A DNA stretch of 64,000 nt from NCBI RefSeq assembly GCF_020564565.1, contig NZ_JAJCTD010000007.1:46814-110813 (forward strand), in the 5' to 3' direction. Within the stretch, counting starts at the first letter, position 1. Every line of letters starts with the position of its first letter. The notes under the pieces were generated by a model. That model was not told the DNA's origin, made no database searches, and saw only the letters and a list, made by a program, of their open reading frames with translations. The position numbers and the translations under genes are program-made. This DNA comes from Rhodobacter sp. Har01 (lineage in GTDB: Bacteria > Pseudomonadota > Alphaproteobacteria > Rhodobacterales > Rhodobacteraceae). Of this stretch, positions 21,239-29,999 are shown in pieces.

Positions 21239-22128
21239 CCTGCGGCTTTCAGGACGGCGGCGATGCGGGCGGTCTGGCTGTCGCTCAGCGGCCAGGCGGC
21301 GGGCGGCCGGGCGGGGCCGCAGTCGATTCCCTGCAACCGCAGCGCGGTCTTGACGCCACTGACGTTGGCGCCGCCCATCTCCTCGGCGCGGACGTCCTCG
21401 AAGGCGCGCATTCCGGCGATCAGGCGGCGCGCCTCGGCGTAGTCTTGCGCCTCCAGCGCGGCATGGATGGCGACCGACCGCGCCGGCCAGACGTTGATCA
21501 GCCCCGAGGTGAAGCCGCGCGCGCCCACGGCGCACAGCGCGGGCGCCCAGACTTCGGCCAGCCCGCCGACCCAGATCAGGCGCGGGTCGCTGGCCGCCAC
21601 GGCCTCGGCCAGCTTCAGCGGGTTCGGCGTGGCCCATTTCACGCCGACGACCTGGGGGATTTCGGACAGCGCGGCAAAGGCGGCGGGGCCGACGGCATCG
21701 TTGCGAATATACAGCACCAGCGGCAGGCCCTCTGCGGCCTCGGCCACCCGGCGGGCATAGTCGACGGTGCCGCGGGGCGAGACGAAGGGATCTGGCGGCT
21801 GATGCATCATCACCGCGGCACAGCCGGCACGGGCCGAGGCGCGGGCCAGACGGCAGGCCTCTGCCACCGACCGCCCGGCGCCGCCGACCAGCGGCACGCG
21901 GCCGGCGACCAGATCGGCAGTGGCGGCGACCATGTGCAGCGCCTCTTCCAGGGCCAGGCTGTAGAACTCGCCGGTGTTTCCGTTCGAGACCAGGATGTGC
22001 ACGCCCGCCGCGACGGCGCGGTCGATCACCGGGGCCAGCCGGCCCGGGGCGATGCAGTCGCCGTCGTCGAACGGGGTGACAAGGATGCCCGAGATGCCGG
22101 TCAGGGCGGCGGTGAAGCTTGCGGTCAT
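21235..22128 (-). CDS. DHDPS-superfamily aldolase/dehydratase
   Basis: 297 aa, preceded by AGGGAG. SNGNTGEFYSL near residue 46, the catalytic tyrosine in LVLYIRNDAVG, and the Schiff-base lysine in VVGVKWATPN are present, so class I lyase chemistry is expected. KWATPNP replaces the usual KDSSGD or KDGTGD loop, so neither dihydrodipicolinate synthase nor KdgD should be assumed. Co-transcribed with the 2-hydroxyacid dehydrogenase through a 4-bp overlap. Likely cleaves or dehydrates a 2-keto-3-deoxy sugar acid. Confidence 0.85.
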   Translation of the reverse strand: MTASFTAALTGISGILVTPFDDGDCIAPGRLAPVIDRAVAAGVHILVSNGNTGEFYSLALEEALHMVAATADLVAGRVPLVGGAGRSVAEACRLARASARAGCAAVMMHQPPDPFVSPRGTVDYARRVAEAAEGLPLVLYIRNDAVGPAAFAALSEIPQVVGVKWATPNPLKLAEAVAASDPRLIWVGGLAEVWAPALCAVGARGFTSGLINVWPARSVAIHAALEAQDYAEARRLIAGMRAFEDVRAEEMGGANVSGVKTALRLQGIDCGPARPPAAWPLSDSQTARIAAVLKAAG

Positions 22129-22212
22129 GGCGGTCTCCCTTTCAATCATGGCTCGCCGGGCGGAGCGGTCGCGTTCAATACCAAGGTTGGAGGGCATGAT
22201 AGCCGCAGTGTA

Positions 22213-22697
22213 TCAATCCCCCGTCAGCACCTCGGCCACCAACTGGGCAAAGCGGATCAGCAGCAGCGAGGGGTCTTTCGGTCGAATGGCCAGCACGAAG
22301 GGCTCGGACCAGACCCGGCGCAAACAGCAGGCTGGGGCTGCAGCCGGGCAGGCGGGGTGATGCCCAGTTCCAGACTGCCGGCCATCAGCCCCTTGGCCTG
22401 GTCGTGGGTCTTCATCTCGCACAGGGTCAGCGCCAGGTCGGGCATCCGCTCGCGTGCGGCCAGCACGATGCGGCGGATCACCTCAAGCATGGCCGGGGGG
22501 GCAAAGCCCAGCACCAGCGCACCGCTTTCGCCACGTTCGGTCTGGCCGGCGAACAGGGCGTGCTCCAGCAGGCTGATGTGGCGCGACAAGGGCAGCTGCG
22601 AGATGTTCAGTCGTCGCGCGGCCCGGCGAAAGCCCAGGTCTTCCGTCACCGCCACGAAATGGCGCAGCTGGTTCAGCTCGAACGGAGTGGCGGTCAT
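22213..22697 (-). pseudogene. Decayed LysR-family regulator
   Basis: The start (ATG 22697) gives a normal LysR helix-turn-helix (NQLRHFVAVTEDLGFRRAARR, NISQLPLSRHI). The linker helix is cut short at LLEHALF, and the sequence resumes inside the effector domain (LVLGFAPPAMLEVIRRIVLAARERMPDL). After LELGITPPARL the frame is lost and continues in another frame as EPFVLAIRPKDP and LIRFAQLVAEVL, ending at 22213. About 160 codons remain of about 300. At least one internal deletion and one frameshift or second deletion are needed. The likely binding site next to it is intact. Confidence 0.82.
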
Positions 22698-22719
22698 CCG
22701 GCTGCCTCCTGTCGCTTGT

Positions 22720-22737
22720 CATTCCGAGGCGGGAATG
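22720..22737. promoter_or_regulatory. LysR-type operator candidate
   Basis: CATTCC-GAGGCG-GGAATG, a 6+6 perfect inverted repeat that satisfies the T-N11-A rule for LysR boxes, 22 bp from the LysR pseudogene start and 44 bp from the DUF1537 kinase start. Confidence 0.55.
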
Positions 22738-22780
22738 TAAACCTGTGCGCGGCGATAGTCGCCTGCAAAAGAACGGAAGA

Positions 22781-23806
22781 ATGGGGCAGGGCGAACAAAT
22801 CGGGTTGTCAGATGGCGGGCTGCGGCTGGCGATCATTGCCGACGATCTGACCGGCGCGTTGGACGCGGCGGCGCCGTTTTCCGACCGGGGGCTGCGGGTG
22901 CGGGTGGCGACCTGCGCCGCAGCGTTGGCCGAGGCCCTGCGTCAGGCCGAGGTCGTGGCGGTTTCCACCCGGTCGCGCGAGATCGCGCCTCAGGCCGCAA
23001 GGGCGGCGGTCGCCGCAGTGCTGGCCGGTTTGCCGCCGGGGGTGCGGCTGTTCAAGAAGGTGGATTCGCGGCTGAAGGGAAACATCGCAGCCGAGTTGGC
23101 GGCGTTCCCCGAAGGCCCCGTGCTGGCGGTTCCCGCGCTGCCCGAGTTCGGTCGCGTGGTGACCGGTGGCGCTGTCCGGGGCTGGGGGATCGCGCCGCCC
23201 ATCGCGGTCGCGGCGGCCTTGGGCCGGCCGGCGTTGGTGCCCGATGTGGCGACGGCGACCGAGATGGAAGCGGCGCTTGCCTCGGCGCCAGGGCATCTGG
23301 TCGTGGGCGCGCGCGGTGCGGCGGTGGCGCTGGCGGCCGGGATCGGGTGGGCAGAGGCGGTGCCGCCCGCTCTGGCCCTGCCCATGGTGATCGCGGTTGG
23401 CTCGACCGATCCCATCACACTGGCGCAGGTAGCGGCGCTGCGGGGGTTTCCAGGGCTGCGGTATGTTCCGGCGCCGGATGGGCGGGTGGAGGTTGGCCCG
23501 GCGCCGGGAGTGACACTGGTGCAAGCGGTGCCGGGGGATGGGGCGTCCTCGGGGCCGCAGATCGCGGCGGCGCTGGCGGCGACGGTGGTTCGGGCCGCAA
23601 GGGGCGCGGCGACCCTGGTGCTGACGGGCGGGGCCACGGCCGAGGCGGTGCTGGACGCGTTGGGGGTGCAGGTGCTGGACCTGCACGGCGATATGCAGCC
23701 GGGCTTGCCGCTGTCCAGCGGCGGCGGCTGGCGGATCGTGACGAAATCGGGCGGCTTCGGCGATGCGGGCGCCTTGTTGCGGCTGGCAGAAGGAGCAGGC
23801 GGATGA
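22781..23806 (+). CDS. Four-carbon acid sugar kinase family (DUF1537)
   Basis: 341-aa kinase that should phosphorylate the terminal hydroxyl of a short sugar acid. N-terminal IADDLTGALDAAAPF and KKVDSRLKGN are the acid-sugar binding signatures. C-terminal TGGATAEAVLDALGV and TKSGGFGD form the nucleotide site. Most family members have 400-440 residues, so this is a short version, yet all motifs remain. The ATG at 22781 is preferred; a GTG at 22745 gives 12 more residues. Its stop overlaps the GntR gene start. Together with PdxA2 at 26545 it recalls the D-threonate/D-erythronate kinase-dehydrogenase pathway. Confidence 0.85.
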   Translation: MGQGEQIGLSDGGLRLAIIADDLTGALDAAAPFSDRGLRVRVATCAAALAEALRQAEVVAVSTRSREIAPQAARAAVAAVLAGLPPGVRLFKKVDSRLKGNIAAELAAFPEGPVLAVPALPEFGRVVTGGAVRGWGIAPPIAVAAALGRPALVPDVATATEMEAALASAPGHLVVGARGAAVALAAGIGWAEAVPPALALPMVIAVGSTDPITLAQVAALRGFPGLRYVPAPDGRVEVGPAPGVTLVQAVPGDGASSGPQIAAALAATVVRAARGAATLVLTGGATAEAVLDALGVQVLDLHGDMQPGLPLSSGGGWRIVTKSGGFGDAGALLRLAEGAGG

Positions 23807-24498
23807 TGGATCAGCCAGGGCGGCGGAAATCCCTGGGCGAGGCGGTGTTTGACCGGATGTTCAAGGCGATCAAGTCCGGCGCTTACGCGCCCGACGAACG
23901 CCTGCCCACCGAACATGACCTTGCAGCCGAGTTCCAGGTCTCGCGCCCCGTGGTGCGCGAGGCGCTGAAAAAGCTTCGCGATCAGGGCTTGGTCTATTCG
24001 CGGCAGGGCGCGGGCAGTTTCGTGCGGCAGCTGGGTATCCGCCAGCCGCTGGGCTTTGGCGCGGTGGAAAACGTCACCGGCTTGCTGCGCTGCTACGAAT
24101 TCCGGCTGATGCTGGAACCGGCGGCGGCCGAGCAGGCGGCGACGCGTCACCGGCCCGAGACGCTGGAGCCGGTGACCGAGGCACTGGAGCGGCTGCGCGA
24201 CGCGACGGCACGGCAGAAACACCGCGAGGACGCCGATTTCGCCTTTCACCTTGGCATCGCCCGGGCCAGCGAGAACCGGTATGTCGCCATCGCGATGGAA
24301 GCGCTGGAATCCCACATCGCCGTGGGCATGCAGTTCCACGGCCAAAGCCTGAAGCTTTCGCCGGGTGCGCTGGAACGGGTGTATCAGGAACACAGGGCCA
24401 TTCACGACGCCATCCGCGAGCGCGACGGGAAGACCGCGCGGGCGCTGATGCAGGCTCACCTCGAGCATTCGCGCGACCGGCTGTTTCCGCAGGCCTGA
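23803..24498 (+). CDS. GntR/FadR-family regulator (FCD domain)
   Basis: 231 aa. The N-terminal winged helix has LPTEHDLAAEFQVSRPVVRE and LRDQGLVYSRQGAGSFV. The C-terminal FCD domain carries the metal-binding pattern D-x-x-FH and later histidines (DADFAFHLGIARA, HRAIHDA). Family members bind small organic acids. The start overlaps the kinase stop by 4 bp, so it is co-expressed and probably regulates this DUF1537/PdxA2 locus. It is a different subtype from the GntR gene at 36 kb. It is convergent with the next gene, 6 bp away. Confidence 0.88.
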   Translation: MMDQPGRRKSLGEAVFDRMFKAIKSGAYAPDERLPTEHDLAAEFQVSRPVVREALKKLRDQGLVYSRQGAGSFVRQLGIRQPLGFGAVENVTGLLRCYEFRLMLEPAAAEQAATRHRPETLEPVTEALERLRDATARQKHREDADFAFHLGIARASENRYVAIAMEALESHIAVGMQFHGQSLKLSPGALERVYQEHRAIHDAIRERDGKTARALMQAHLEHSRDRLFPQA

Positions 24499-24504
24499 GC
24501 GCGC

Positions 24505-25632
24505 CTAGAAGGCGGCGCGGTAGATCGCCTCGACCTCGGCCACCGACATGTCGCGCGGGTTGTTGTCCATCAGCCGGCGGATGGCGTGGGCCTCGGCCGC
24601 CCAGGCGGGCAGGTCGTCGCCGTTGGTGCCTTGGGCGGACAGGCGCATCTCAAGGCCAAGTGCGCGGCAGAAGCCGGCGGCGTGGTGCAGCACGGTGGCG
24701 GGCACGTCGCTGGCGGGAAGGCCGAGGGAGCGGAGGATTTCGGTCGTCTTCTGCGGCCTTGCCGGCGCGTTGAAGGCCAGCACATGCGGAAAGATGATCG
24801 CGTTGGCCAGCCCGTGCGGCAGGCCCATCCGGGTGCCCAGTGGATAGGCCAGCGCATGGCCGGCGGCGGTGTTCACCGGACCCAGGCACACCCCGCCGTA
24901 GTAGCTGGCCAGCATCATGCCCGCCCGCGCCTCGGCATCGGTGCCGTCCTTCACGCAGCGGCCCAGGTAGCGGCCGACCAGCGCGATGCCCTGGCGGGCG
25001 TAGCCATCGATCAAGTCATGCGCCTTGCGATTGGTGAAGGCCTCGACGCAATGCGCCATGGCGTCGACGCCGGTGGCGGCGGTGATGGCGGGGGGGACCG
25101 AGAAGGTTAGCTCCGGGTCCAGCACCGCGATGTCGGCAATCATCTGCGGGCTTTCCACCGCCATCTTGGCTTTGGTCGCCGAATTGGTGACCAGCGCTCG
25201 GATGCCGGCCTCGGACCCGGTTCCCGCCGTCGTCGCCACCTGTGCCAGCGCCGACAGCCGGCGCGCCACCTTGTTCGGCCCCACCACATCGGGCAGCACC
25301 TGAGCGCCGTCCCACAGGCAGGCGGCCAGCTTGGCCAGGTCCATCACCGACCCGCCGCCGAGGCCGACGACGAGGTCGGGTTCTACCCGCGCGGCGATTT
25401 CCAGCACGGCGGACAGCGCCCGGTCATCGGGTTCCGGCGGCACGTCCGGGAACAGCGTGACCTGCCCGGTCAGCCCCAGCTTGCCCAGCATCGGTGCGGT
25501 CCGCGGCGAGGCCAGCACCAGCACGCGGGAGAAATCCGCCGCCCATTCGCCCAGACGCGCCGCGGCGCCCATGCCGAACTCCAGCCGCTTCGGCTGATGC
25601 AGCGTGATGGCGCGGTCCATTCCGGTAGTCAT
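24505..25632 (-). CDS. Iron-containing alcohol dehydrogenase
   Basis: 375-aa group III dehydrogenase. NAD-binding GGGSVMDLAK near residue 93 and the ATTAGTGSEA loop near 135. Metal ligands are the Asp in IAVLDPEL and the histidines in VDAMAHCVEAF, MGLPHGLAN and near TAAGHALAYP. In this operon it may oxidise or reduce a hydroxyl/aldehyde intermediate of acid-sugar breakdown. It is the last gene of the leftward set beginning at 28646. The gap from the DHDPS-like gene is 10 bp. Confidence 0.9.
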   Translation of the reverse strand: MTTGMDRAITLHQPKRLEFGMGAAARLGEWAADFSRVLVLASPRTAPMLGKLGLTGQVTLFPDVPPEPDDRALSAVLEIAARVEPDLVVGLGGGSVMDLAKLAACLWDGAQVLPDVVGPNKVARRLSALAQVATTAGTGSEAGIRALVTNSATKAKMAVESPQMIADIAVLDPELTFSVPPAITAATGVDAMAHCVEAFTNRKAHDLIDGYARQGIALVGRYLGRCVKDGTDAEARAGMMLASYYGGVCLGPVNTAAGHALAYPLGTRMGLPHGLANAIIFPHVLAFNAPARPQKTTEILRSLGLPASDVPATVLHHAAGFCRALGLEMRLSAQGTNGDDLPAWAAEAHAIRRLMDNNPRDMSVAEVEAIYRAAF

Positions 25633-25642
25633 CCGTGCCCCC

Positions 25643-26548
25643 TCATTCGCCCAGCCGTGCCATCTCGGCCCAGAGCTTTTCGCAGTCCGCCTTGCCCAGC
25701 GGCACCAGCGGCGGGCGCAGGTTCAGCCAGCCCAGATCGCCGCGCGACCGCGCCAGCATCGCCTTGACCGTCGGCAACTGCACATGGGCGTTGCTCAGGG
25801 TCCGCCAGGCAATGATGCGGTCCTGCGCGGCGGCGATCTCGTCAGCGCGGGCCGGGTCATTCCAGCCATCGAAGACCACACGCAGCGCATCGGACCGCAG
25901 GTTCGAGGTAGCGGTGATGCAGCCTGCCCCGCCCATCCGCAACAGCGGCAGCAGCAGCGGATCGGCCCCGGCCAGCACGCAGAATCCGGGGAAGCGGGTG
26001 ACCATGGCCTGCATGTTCGCCAGATCGCCCGCGCTGTCCTTGATGCCGACGACGATGCCGGGGAAAGCCTCCAGCAGCCGGTCGATCAACTCGTGGCTGA
26101 TCGGGACCTGTGTCATCTGCGGGATGTGATACAGGATCACCCGCAACCGGCTGTCGGCGACGCCTTCGATCACCTCGGCATAGAAGCGGAACAGCCCCTC
26201 GTCCGAGGCGCCCTTGTAGTAGAAGGGCGGCAGCAGGACACAGCCACGGGCGCCCGCCTGCACCGCATGGCGGGTCAGGGACACCGTCTCCGCCACGTTG
26301 CAGGCCGAGGTGCCGGGCAGAAGCTGATCGCCCCGAATGCCCGCGGCAACCGCGGCCTCGACCAGCGCCATCCGGTCGGCCGCGCCAAAGCTGTTCGCCT
26401 CGCCCGTGGTGCCCAGCAGCGCCAGGCCATGGGCGCCTTCGGACAGCAGCGCGCGGGCATGGGCGGTGAAGAGCCGCAGATCCGGTTTGCCGTCCGCCGA
26501 GACCGGGGTTGCGACGGCACAGTTCACGCCACCGAAAAAGGTTTTCAT
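25643..26548 (-). CDS. DHDPS-superfamily aldolase (second of this type)
   Basis: 301 aa. [15 protein letters not shown] near residue 46, tyrosine in [11 protein letters not shown], lysine in [14 protein letters not shown] near 165. These motifs support a pyruvate-type Schiff-base lyase. The loop KDSAGD is close to true dihydrodipicolinate synthase, but the operon (PdxA2, iron alcohol dehydrogenase, BNR protein) argues for catabolic aldolase or dehydratase activity. The ATG overlaps the pdxA2 stop by 4 bp. One of three members of this superfamily within 7 kb. Confidence 0.88.
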   Translation of the reverse strand: MKTFFGGVNCAVATPVSADGKPDLRLFTAHARALLSEGAHGLALLGTTGEANSFGAADRMALVEAAVAAGIRGDQLLPGTSACNVAETVSLTRHAVQAGARGCVLLPPFYYKGASDEGLFRFYAEVIEGVADSRLRVILYHIPQMTQVPISHELIDRLLEAFPGIVVGIKDSAGDLANMQAMVTRFPGFCVLAGADPLLLPLLRMGGAGCITATSNLRSDALRVVFDGWNDPARADEIAAAQDRIIAWRTLSNAHVQLPTVKAMLARSRGDLGWLNLRPPLVPLGKADCEKLWAEMARLGE

Positions 26549-27489
26549 GCGTGCCTCCCGGCCGCCAGCCGCCGCGCATAGGCGATGGCCGCGTTCATGT
26601 TGATGTGCTTGGCGATGCCTTGGCCCGCGATGTCGAAGGCGGTGCCATGGTCCACCGAGGTGCGGTCGATCGGCAGCCCGACCGAGACGTTCACCCCGGT
26701 GTCGAAGGCCACCAGCTTGACCGGGATATGCCCCTGGTCGTGATACTGCGCGACGATCAGGTCGAACTCGCCGTTCCAGGCCCGGTGGAACAGCGTATCG
26801 GCCGAAATCGGGCCGCGGGCGTCGATGCCCTCGGCCCGGGCGGCGGCCACGGCGGGGGCGATCTGGGTCATGTCCTCGGTGCCGAACAGCCCGCCTTCGC
26901 CGCAATGCGGGTTCAGCCCGGCCACGGCGATGCGCGGCGCGGCATGGCCGAGGCGCTTCAGATGCGCGTCGCCCTGGCGGATGGTCTCCAGCACCCGCTC
27001 GGGCGTGATGCGGGCAATGGCGTCCTTCAGGCTGACATGGGTGGTGACGTGGATCACCTTCAGCCGGTCGGACGCCAGCAGCATCCAAGCCTTGCCCCCG
27101 GTCAGCGCGGCCAACATCCCGGTGTGGCCGTCATAGTGGTGGCCGGCCAGGTTCAGCGATTCCTTGTTGATCGGCGCGGTGACGATGCAGGCGATCTCGC
27201 CCTTTTCGGCGGCCCGCACGGCGGCCTCGATGAAGCGGAAGCTGGCATCGCCGCCGCGCGGGTCCAGCTTGCCCATCGGCAGGGGCGCACCCTTGATGGG
27301 AAGGTCGGTGACGCCGACATCGGAGCCCGGGTCGATGGGGATGGACAGCATCGTCGCGACATGCCGCAGGGTGGCGAGGTTGCCGAAGATGCGGGTCTGC
27401 GCCCGGTCTTCGACCGACATCTCGGCCACCGCCTTGAGGGTGATTTCCGGGCCAACCCCGGCAGGGTCTCCCATGGTGATTCCGATCAT
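26545..27489 (-). CDS. pdxA2: PdxA2-type 4-phospho-sugar-acid dehydrogenase
   Basis: 314 aa, PdxA superfamily. [15 protein letters not shown] at the N-terminus; the metal-binding histidines are in [20 protein letters not shown] and the nearby region. Biosynthetic PdxA makes the vitamin B6 precursor. The PdxA2 branch, when paired with a DUF1537 kinase, oxidatively decarboxylates 4-phospho-D-threonate or -erythronate to dihydroxyacetone phosphate and CO2. The 4-bp overlaps on both sides show a tight operon. The assignment to PdxA2 rests on this context. Confidence 0.85.
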   Translation of the reverse strand: MIGITMGDPAGVGPEITLKAVAEMSVEDRAQTRIFGNLATLRHVATMLSIPIDPGSDVGVTDLPIKGAPLPMGKLDPRGGDASFRFIEAAVRAAEKGEIACIVTAPINKESLNLAGHHYDGHTGMLAALTGGKAWMLLASDRLKVIHVTTHVSLKDAIARITPERVLETIRQGDAHLKRLGHAAPRIAVAGLNPHCGEGGLFGTEDMTQIAPAVAAARAEGIDARGPISADTLFHRAWNGEFDLIVAQYHDQGHIPVKLVAFDTGVNVSVGLPIDRTSVDHGTAFDIAGQGIAKHINMNAAIAYARRLAAGRHA

Positions 27490-28646
27490 GGCGCGTCCTT
27501 TGGCAGGGCGGAAAGGGGCAGCCGCACATGCCTGATGGCGCGGCGATAGAGCGTATAGGCCAGGTCCAGGCTGCCGTCGGGAGCCTGCGACAGCGAGGGA
27601 TAGGACAGTTCCAGGTTCCGCCCGTCGAGGCTGTCGTTCGTGAGGCAGGTGCCGGGGCTGTCTTCGACCAGAAGGCGGGTGGGGAAGGACCGCCCCCCGT
27701 CCGACGACAGGCACAGCGACAAAGGCCCGCGCGGCACGCCCCAGATCGGCGTGCAGCCGCCGGCGGCCTGCGGGCGGGCATCCTGGCCCAACTCGTCATA
27801 CAGCGAGGCGCGGCGGTCCGGGCTCATGCTGGCGTTCACGGGGTTGCAGGCCAGGGCGAGGCGCCCGTCCGCCAGGCGGATCGCCGCAATGGACGAGTTG
27901 TTGTTGGGCACATCGGTCGGCTCCGGCACAGACCAGCTTTCGCCACCGTCGCGGCTTTCCGTTCGATGGACGAAATCTGCCTGCCGGCGGCGGAAGAAGG
28001 CGGCCAGGTGCTGCCTGTCCGGCGCACCCAGATCGACGATGCTCATGTGGACGCAGCCGGTCGAGGCAGGCACCTCGACCCGCCGCCAGGTGGCCCCGGC
28101 ATCGGCGCTGATCGCGACCGAGGCGACGTCATGCCGACCGGTCCATTGCGCGCCGGGGGTCTGGACGCAGTGAAACAGCGGCAAGAGCCAGGCACCGTCC
28201 GGGCGGACATGCACCGGCGCGCGGACAAAGCTGCCGGGCGGCAAGGGCAAGTCTTGCGGCGGGCTGCCCTCGGTCCGCATCCGCACCGAGCATTCGTCCT
28301 GCCGCCCGCCCTTCGGCTGCGCGGTGTGCAGGATCAGCACCCGGCCATCGGGTGCCAGGACCTGCACCGGGTTCTGCTCCGACCGCTCGGCGTCGTCGCT
28401 GATCTGCTGCGCGGCCGACCAGCGGTCGGCGCCGGGGAACAGGGTGGATCGCCAGATGCAGATGTCGGCCTTGCCCTCAAGACTGCCGCCGAACCACAGG
28501 CAATCCAGCCGCCCGTCGGGGTGGCGGGACAGGAAGGCCGCGTGGTTCTGCACCATGGGCGAGGGCAGGATCGCCTCGGCCCGGCCGCCGGCATGCTCCA
28601 ACGCGCCGGTCATGCGATTGGCGATCTCGGTCGGGGACAGCGGCAC
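27486..28646 (-). CDS. BNR/Asp-box repeat (sialidase-fold) protein
   Basis: 386 aa from a GTG at 28646 with GAGGGA 7 bp upstream (a TTG at 28736 gives 30 more residues but no ribosome site). A six-bladed propeller is suggested by Asp-boxes [16 protein letters not shown] and SSDGGRSF. No signal peptide is seen, so it appears cytoplasmic. Annotated homologues are called exo-alpha-sialidases, but the fold also serves other glycosidases and lyases. First gene of the leftward operon BNR-pdxA2-DHDPS-ADH. Confidence 0.8.
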   Translation of the reverse strand: MPLSPTEIANRMTGALEHAGGRAEAILPSPMVQNHAAFLSRHPDGRLDCLWFGGSLEGKADICIWRSTLFPGADRWSAAQQISDDAERSEQNPVQVLAPDGRVLILHTAQPKGGRQDECSVRMRTEGSPPQDLPLPPGSFVRAPVHVRPDGAWLLPLFHCVQTPGAQWTGRHDVASVAISADAGATWRRVEVPASTGCVHMSIVDLGAPDRQHLAAFFRRRQADFVHRTESRDGGESWSVPEPTDVPNNNSSIAAIRLADGRLALACNPVNASMSPDRRASLYDELGQDARPQAAGGCTPIWGVPRGPLSLCLSSDGGRSFPTRLLVEDSPGTCLTNDSLDGRNLELSYPSLSQAPDGSLDLAYTLYRRAIRHVRLPLSALPKDAP

Positions 28647-28821
28647 GGAAGATTCCCTCGCGGTTCTCTGGATGTGACCGGAAAACTGCGGGAAATTTGC
28701 ATAGTTGTCAAGTTGATGAAGCAGTGATGTCCTCAATGCACTCTCCTATGAACAAGTCAAAACATTGAAATAGAACAGCTAAAAATTCCATTCTCGTCGG
28801 CGACAGGAGAAAAGGCAAACA

Positions 28822-28833
28822 TTTGTTGACAAA
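28822..28833. promoter_or_regulatory. Palindrome TTTGT-TG-ACAAA, FadR-type operator candidate
   Basis: A 5+5 perfect palindrome with the GT-N2-AC core favoured by FadR-type GntR proteins, in an AT-rich patch (about 28690-28835) between the divergent BNR and EamA genes. A related TTGTCAA is at 28705-28711. The nearby FCD regulator (23803) is the natural candidate to bind; this is inference. The site also overlaps a -35-like TTGACA. Confidence 0.4.
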
Positions 28834-28889
28834 CTCACGGTCGCCGGCGATGGTTTTGGGTATTGCCCTTTTTCCCTGCCGGACCATGG

Positions 28890-29807
28890 ATGCCCCCGCC
28901 CTCTCCCCCGACCCAGGACTCCGGCCCGCGCGACCGCGCGGCGCTGGTGGGCGTGGTGTTGATGATGCTGGTGGGCGTGATCAACGCGGTGGATGCGGTG
29001 ATCGTGCGGCTGCTGGCGAAAGAGGTACATCCCTTCATCATCGGCCTGACGCGCACCTCCTTCGGCCTGCTCGCCATGCTGCCCTGGATCCTGTCGCGGC
29101 CGCAGATGCTGCGCACCAGCTACCGGCTGATGCATGTGCTGCGGGCGGCGCTGAAGCTGGCCTCGCTGATCGCCGTGTTCTTCGCCCTGGCCGAGGCGAA
29201 GCTGGCCGATGTCACCTCGATCGGCTTTGCCGCGCCGCTGTTCGTGACGGTGGGGGCGTGGCTTCTGTTCGGGGAAAGGCCGCAGGCGGTGCGGATCCTT
29301 GCGGTCATGCTGGGCTTTGTCGGGGTGCTGGTCGTGCTCAACCCCGACTGGACGGCCGGGCAAAGGGTTTCGCCCGCGCTGATGCTGGCGCTGCTGGGCG
29401 CGCTTCTGACCGCGGTGATCCAGTTGATGCTGAAGGCCATGGCGGGGAACGACCGGACCGATACGCTGGTGGCCTGGAACCTGATCGTCTCGGTGCCGCT
29501 GGCGGTAATCCCGGCCTGGCTGGTCTGGCAGACGCCCTCGGCCTTCCACTGGGGCCTTCTGGCGGTGCAGGGCGCGCTGGGCGCGCTGAACCAGACCATG
29601 GTCACCCGCGCCTTCCAGCTGGCCGATGCCTCGCTCGTGGCCCCGATCGACTTTCTGCGCCTGCCTTTCGTGGCGATCCTGGCCTTCGTGCTGTTCCAGG
29701 AGGTGGCGGGCCTTTCCACCTGGGTGGGCGCGGCGCTGATCTTCGTTGCCACCATGATCATGGCCGCCACCCGGCGCAGCCGGCCGCCGGCCGCGCCGGA
29801 GGCATGA
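28890..29807 (+). CDS. EamA-family (DMT) transporter
   Basis: 305 aa with ten hydrophobic segments in two EamA repeats (TSIGFAAPLFVTVGAWLLFGE in the first, SLVAPIDFLRLPFVAILAF in the second; fragments only). Members export or import small metabolites. ATG 28890 gives PPPSPP and a short polar leader before segment 1; a TTG at 28863 is an alternative. It is divergent from the BNR operon and 176 bp upstream of the start of the peptide-type binding protein, with a GntR box between. Confidence 0.85.
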   Translation: MPPPSPPTQDSGPRDRAALVGVVLMMLVGVINAVDAVIVRLLAKEVHPFIIGLTRTSFGLLAMLPWILSRPQMLRTSYRLMHVLRAALKLASLIAVFFALAEAKLADVTSIGFAAPLFVTVGAWLLFGERPQAVRILAVMLGFVGVLVVLNPDWTAGQRVSPALMLALLGALLTAVIQLMLKAMAGNDRTDTLVAWNLIVSVPLAVIPAWLVWQTPSAFHWGLLAVQGALGALNQTMVTRAFQLADASLVAPIDFLRLPFVAILAFVLFQEVAGLSTWVGAALIFVATMIMAATRRSRPPAAPEA

Positions 29808-29882
29808 TCGTGGGACCCCTCTGGATTGATCCGGTCTTGTTTCATCGTGCATCAGCGGACGCTAGGATGAGCGGATTTGATG

Positions 29883-29898
29883 CACTAATATATCAGAA
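29883..29898. promoter_or_regulatory. GntR-box copy 2 (Dpp-type transporter promoter)
   Basis: CACTAATATATCAGAA matches 13 of 16 positions of the palindrome CACTAATATATTAGTG at 36881. It lies about 100 bp before the GTG start of the binding-protein gene. Confidence 0.8.
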
Positions 29899-29999
29899 AA
29901 TGCGCCGCACCCCGGAGGAGAATCGGGCGGCGCGGCGGGCCGCGTGTCGCAGCGCGGGCGGCTTGCGCGAACAAACGCTGTGGCGACATGGAGGAGAAC

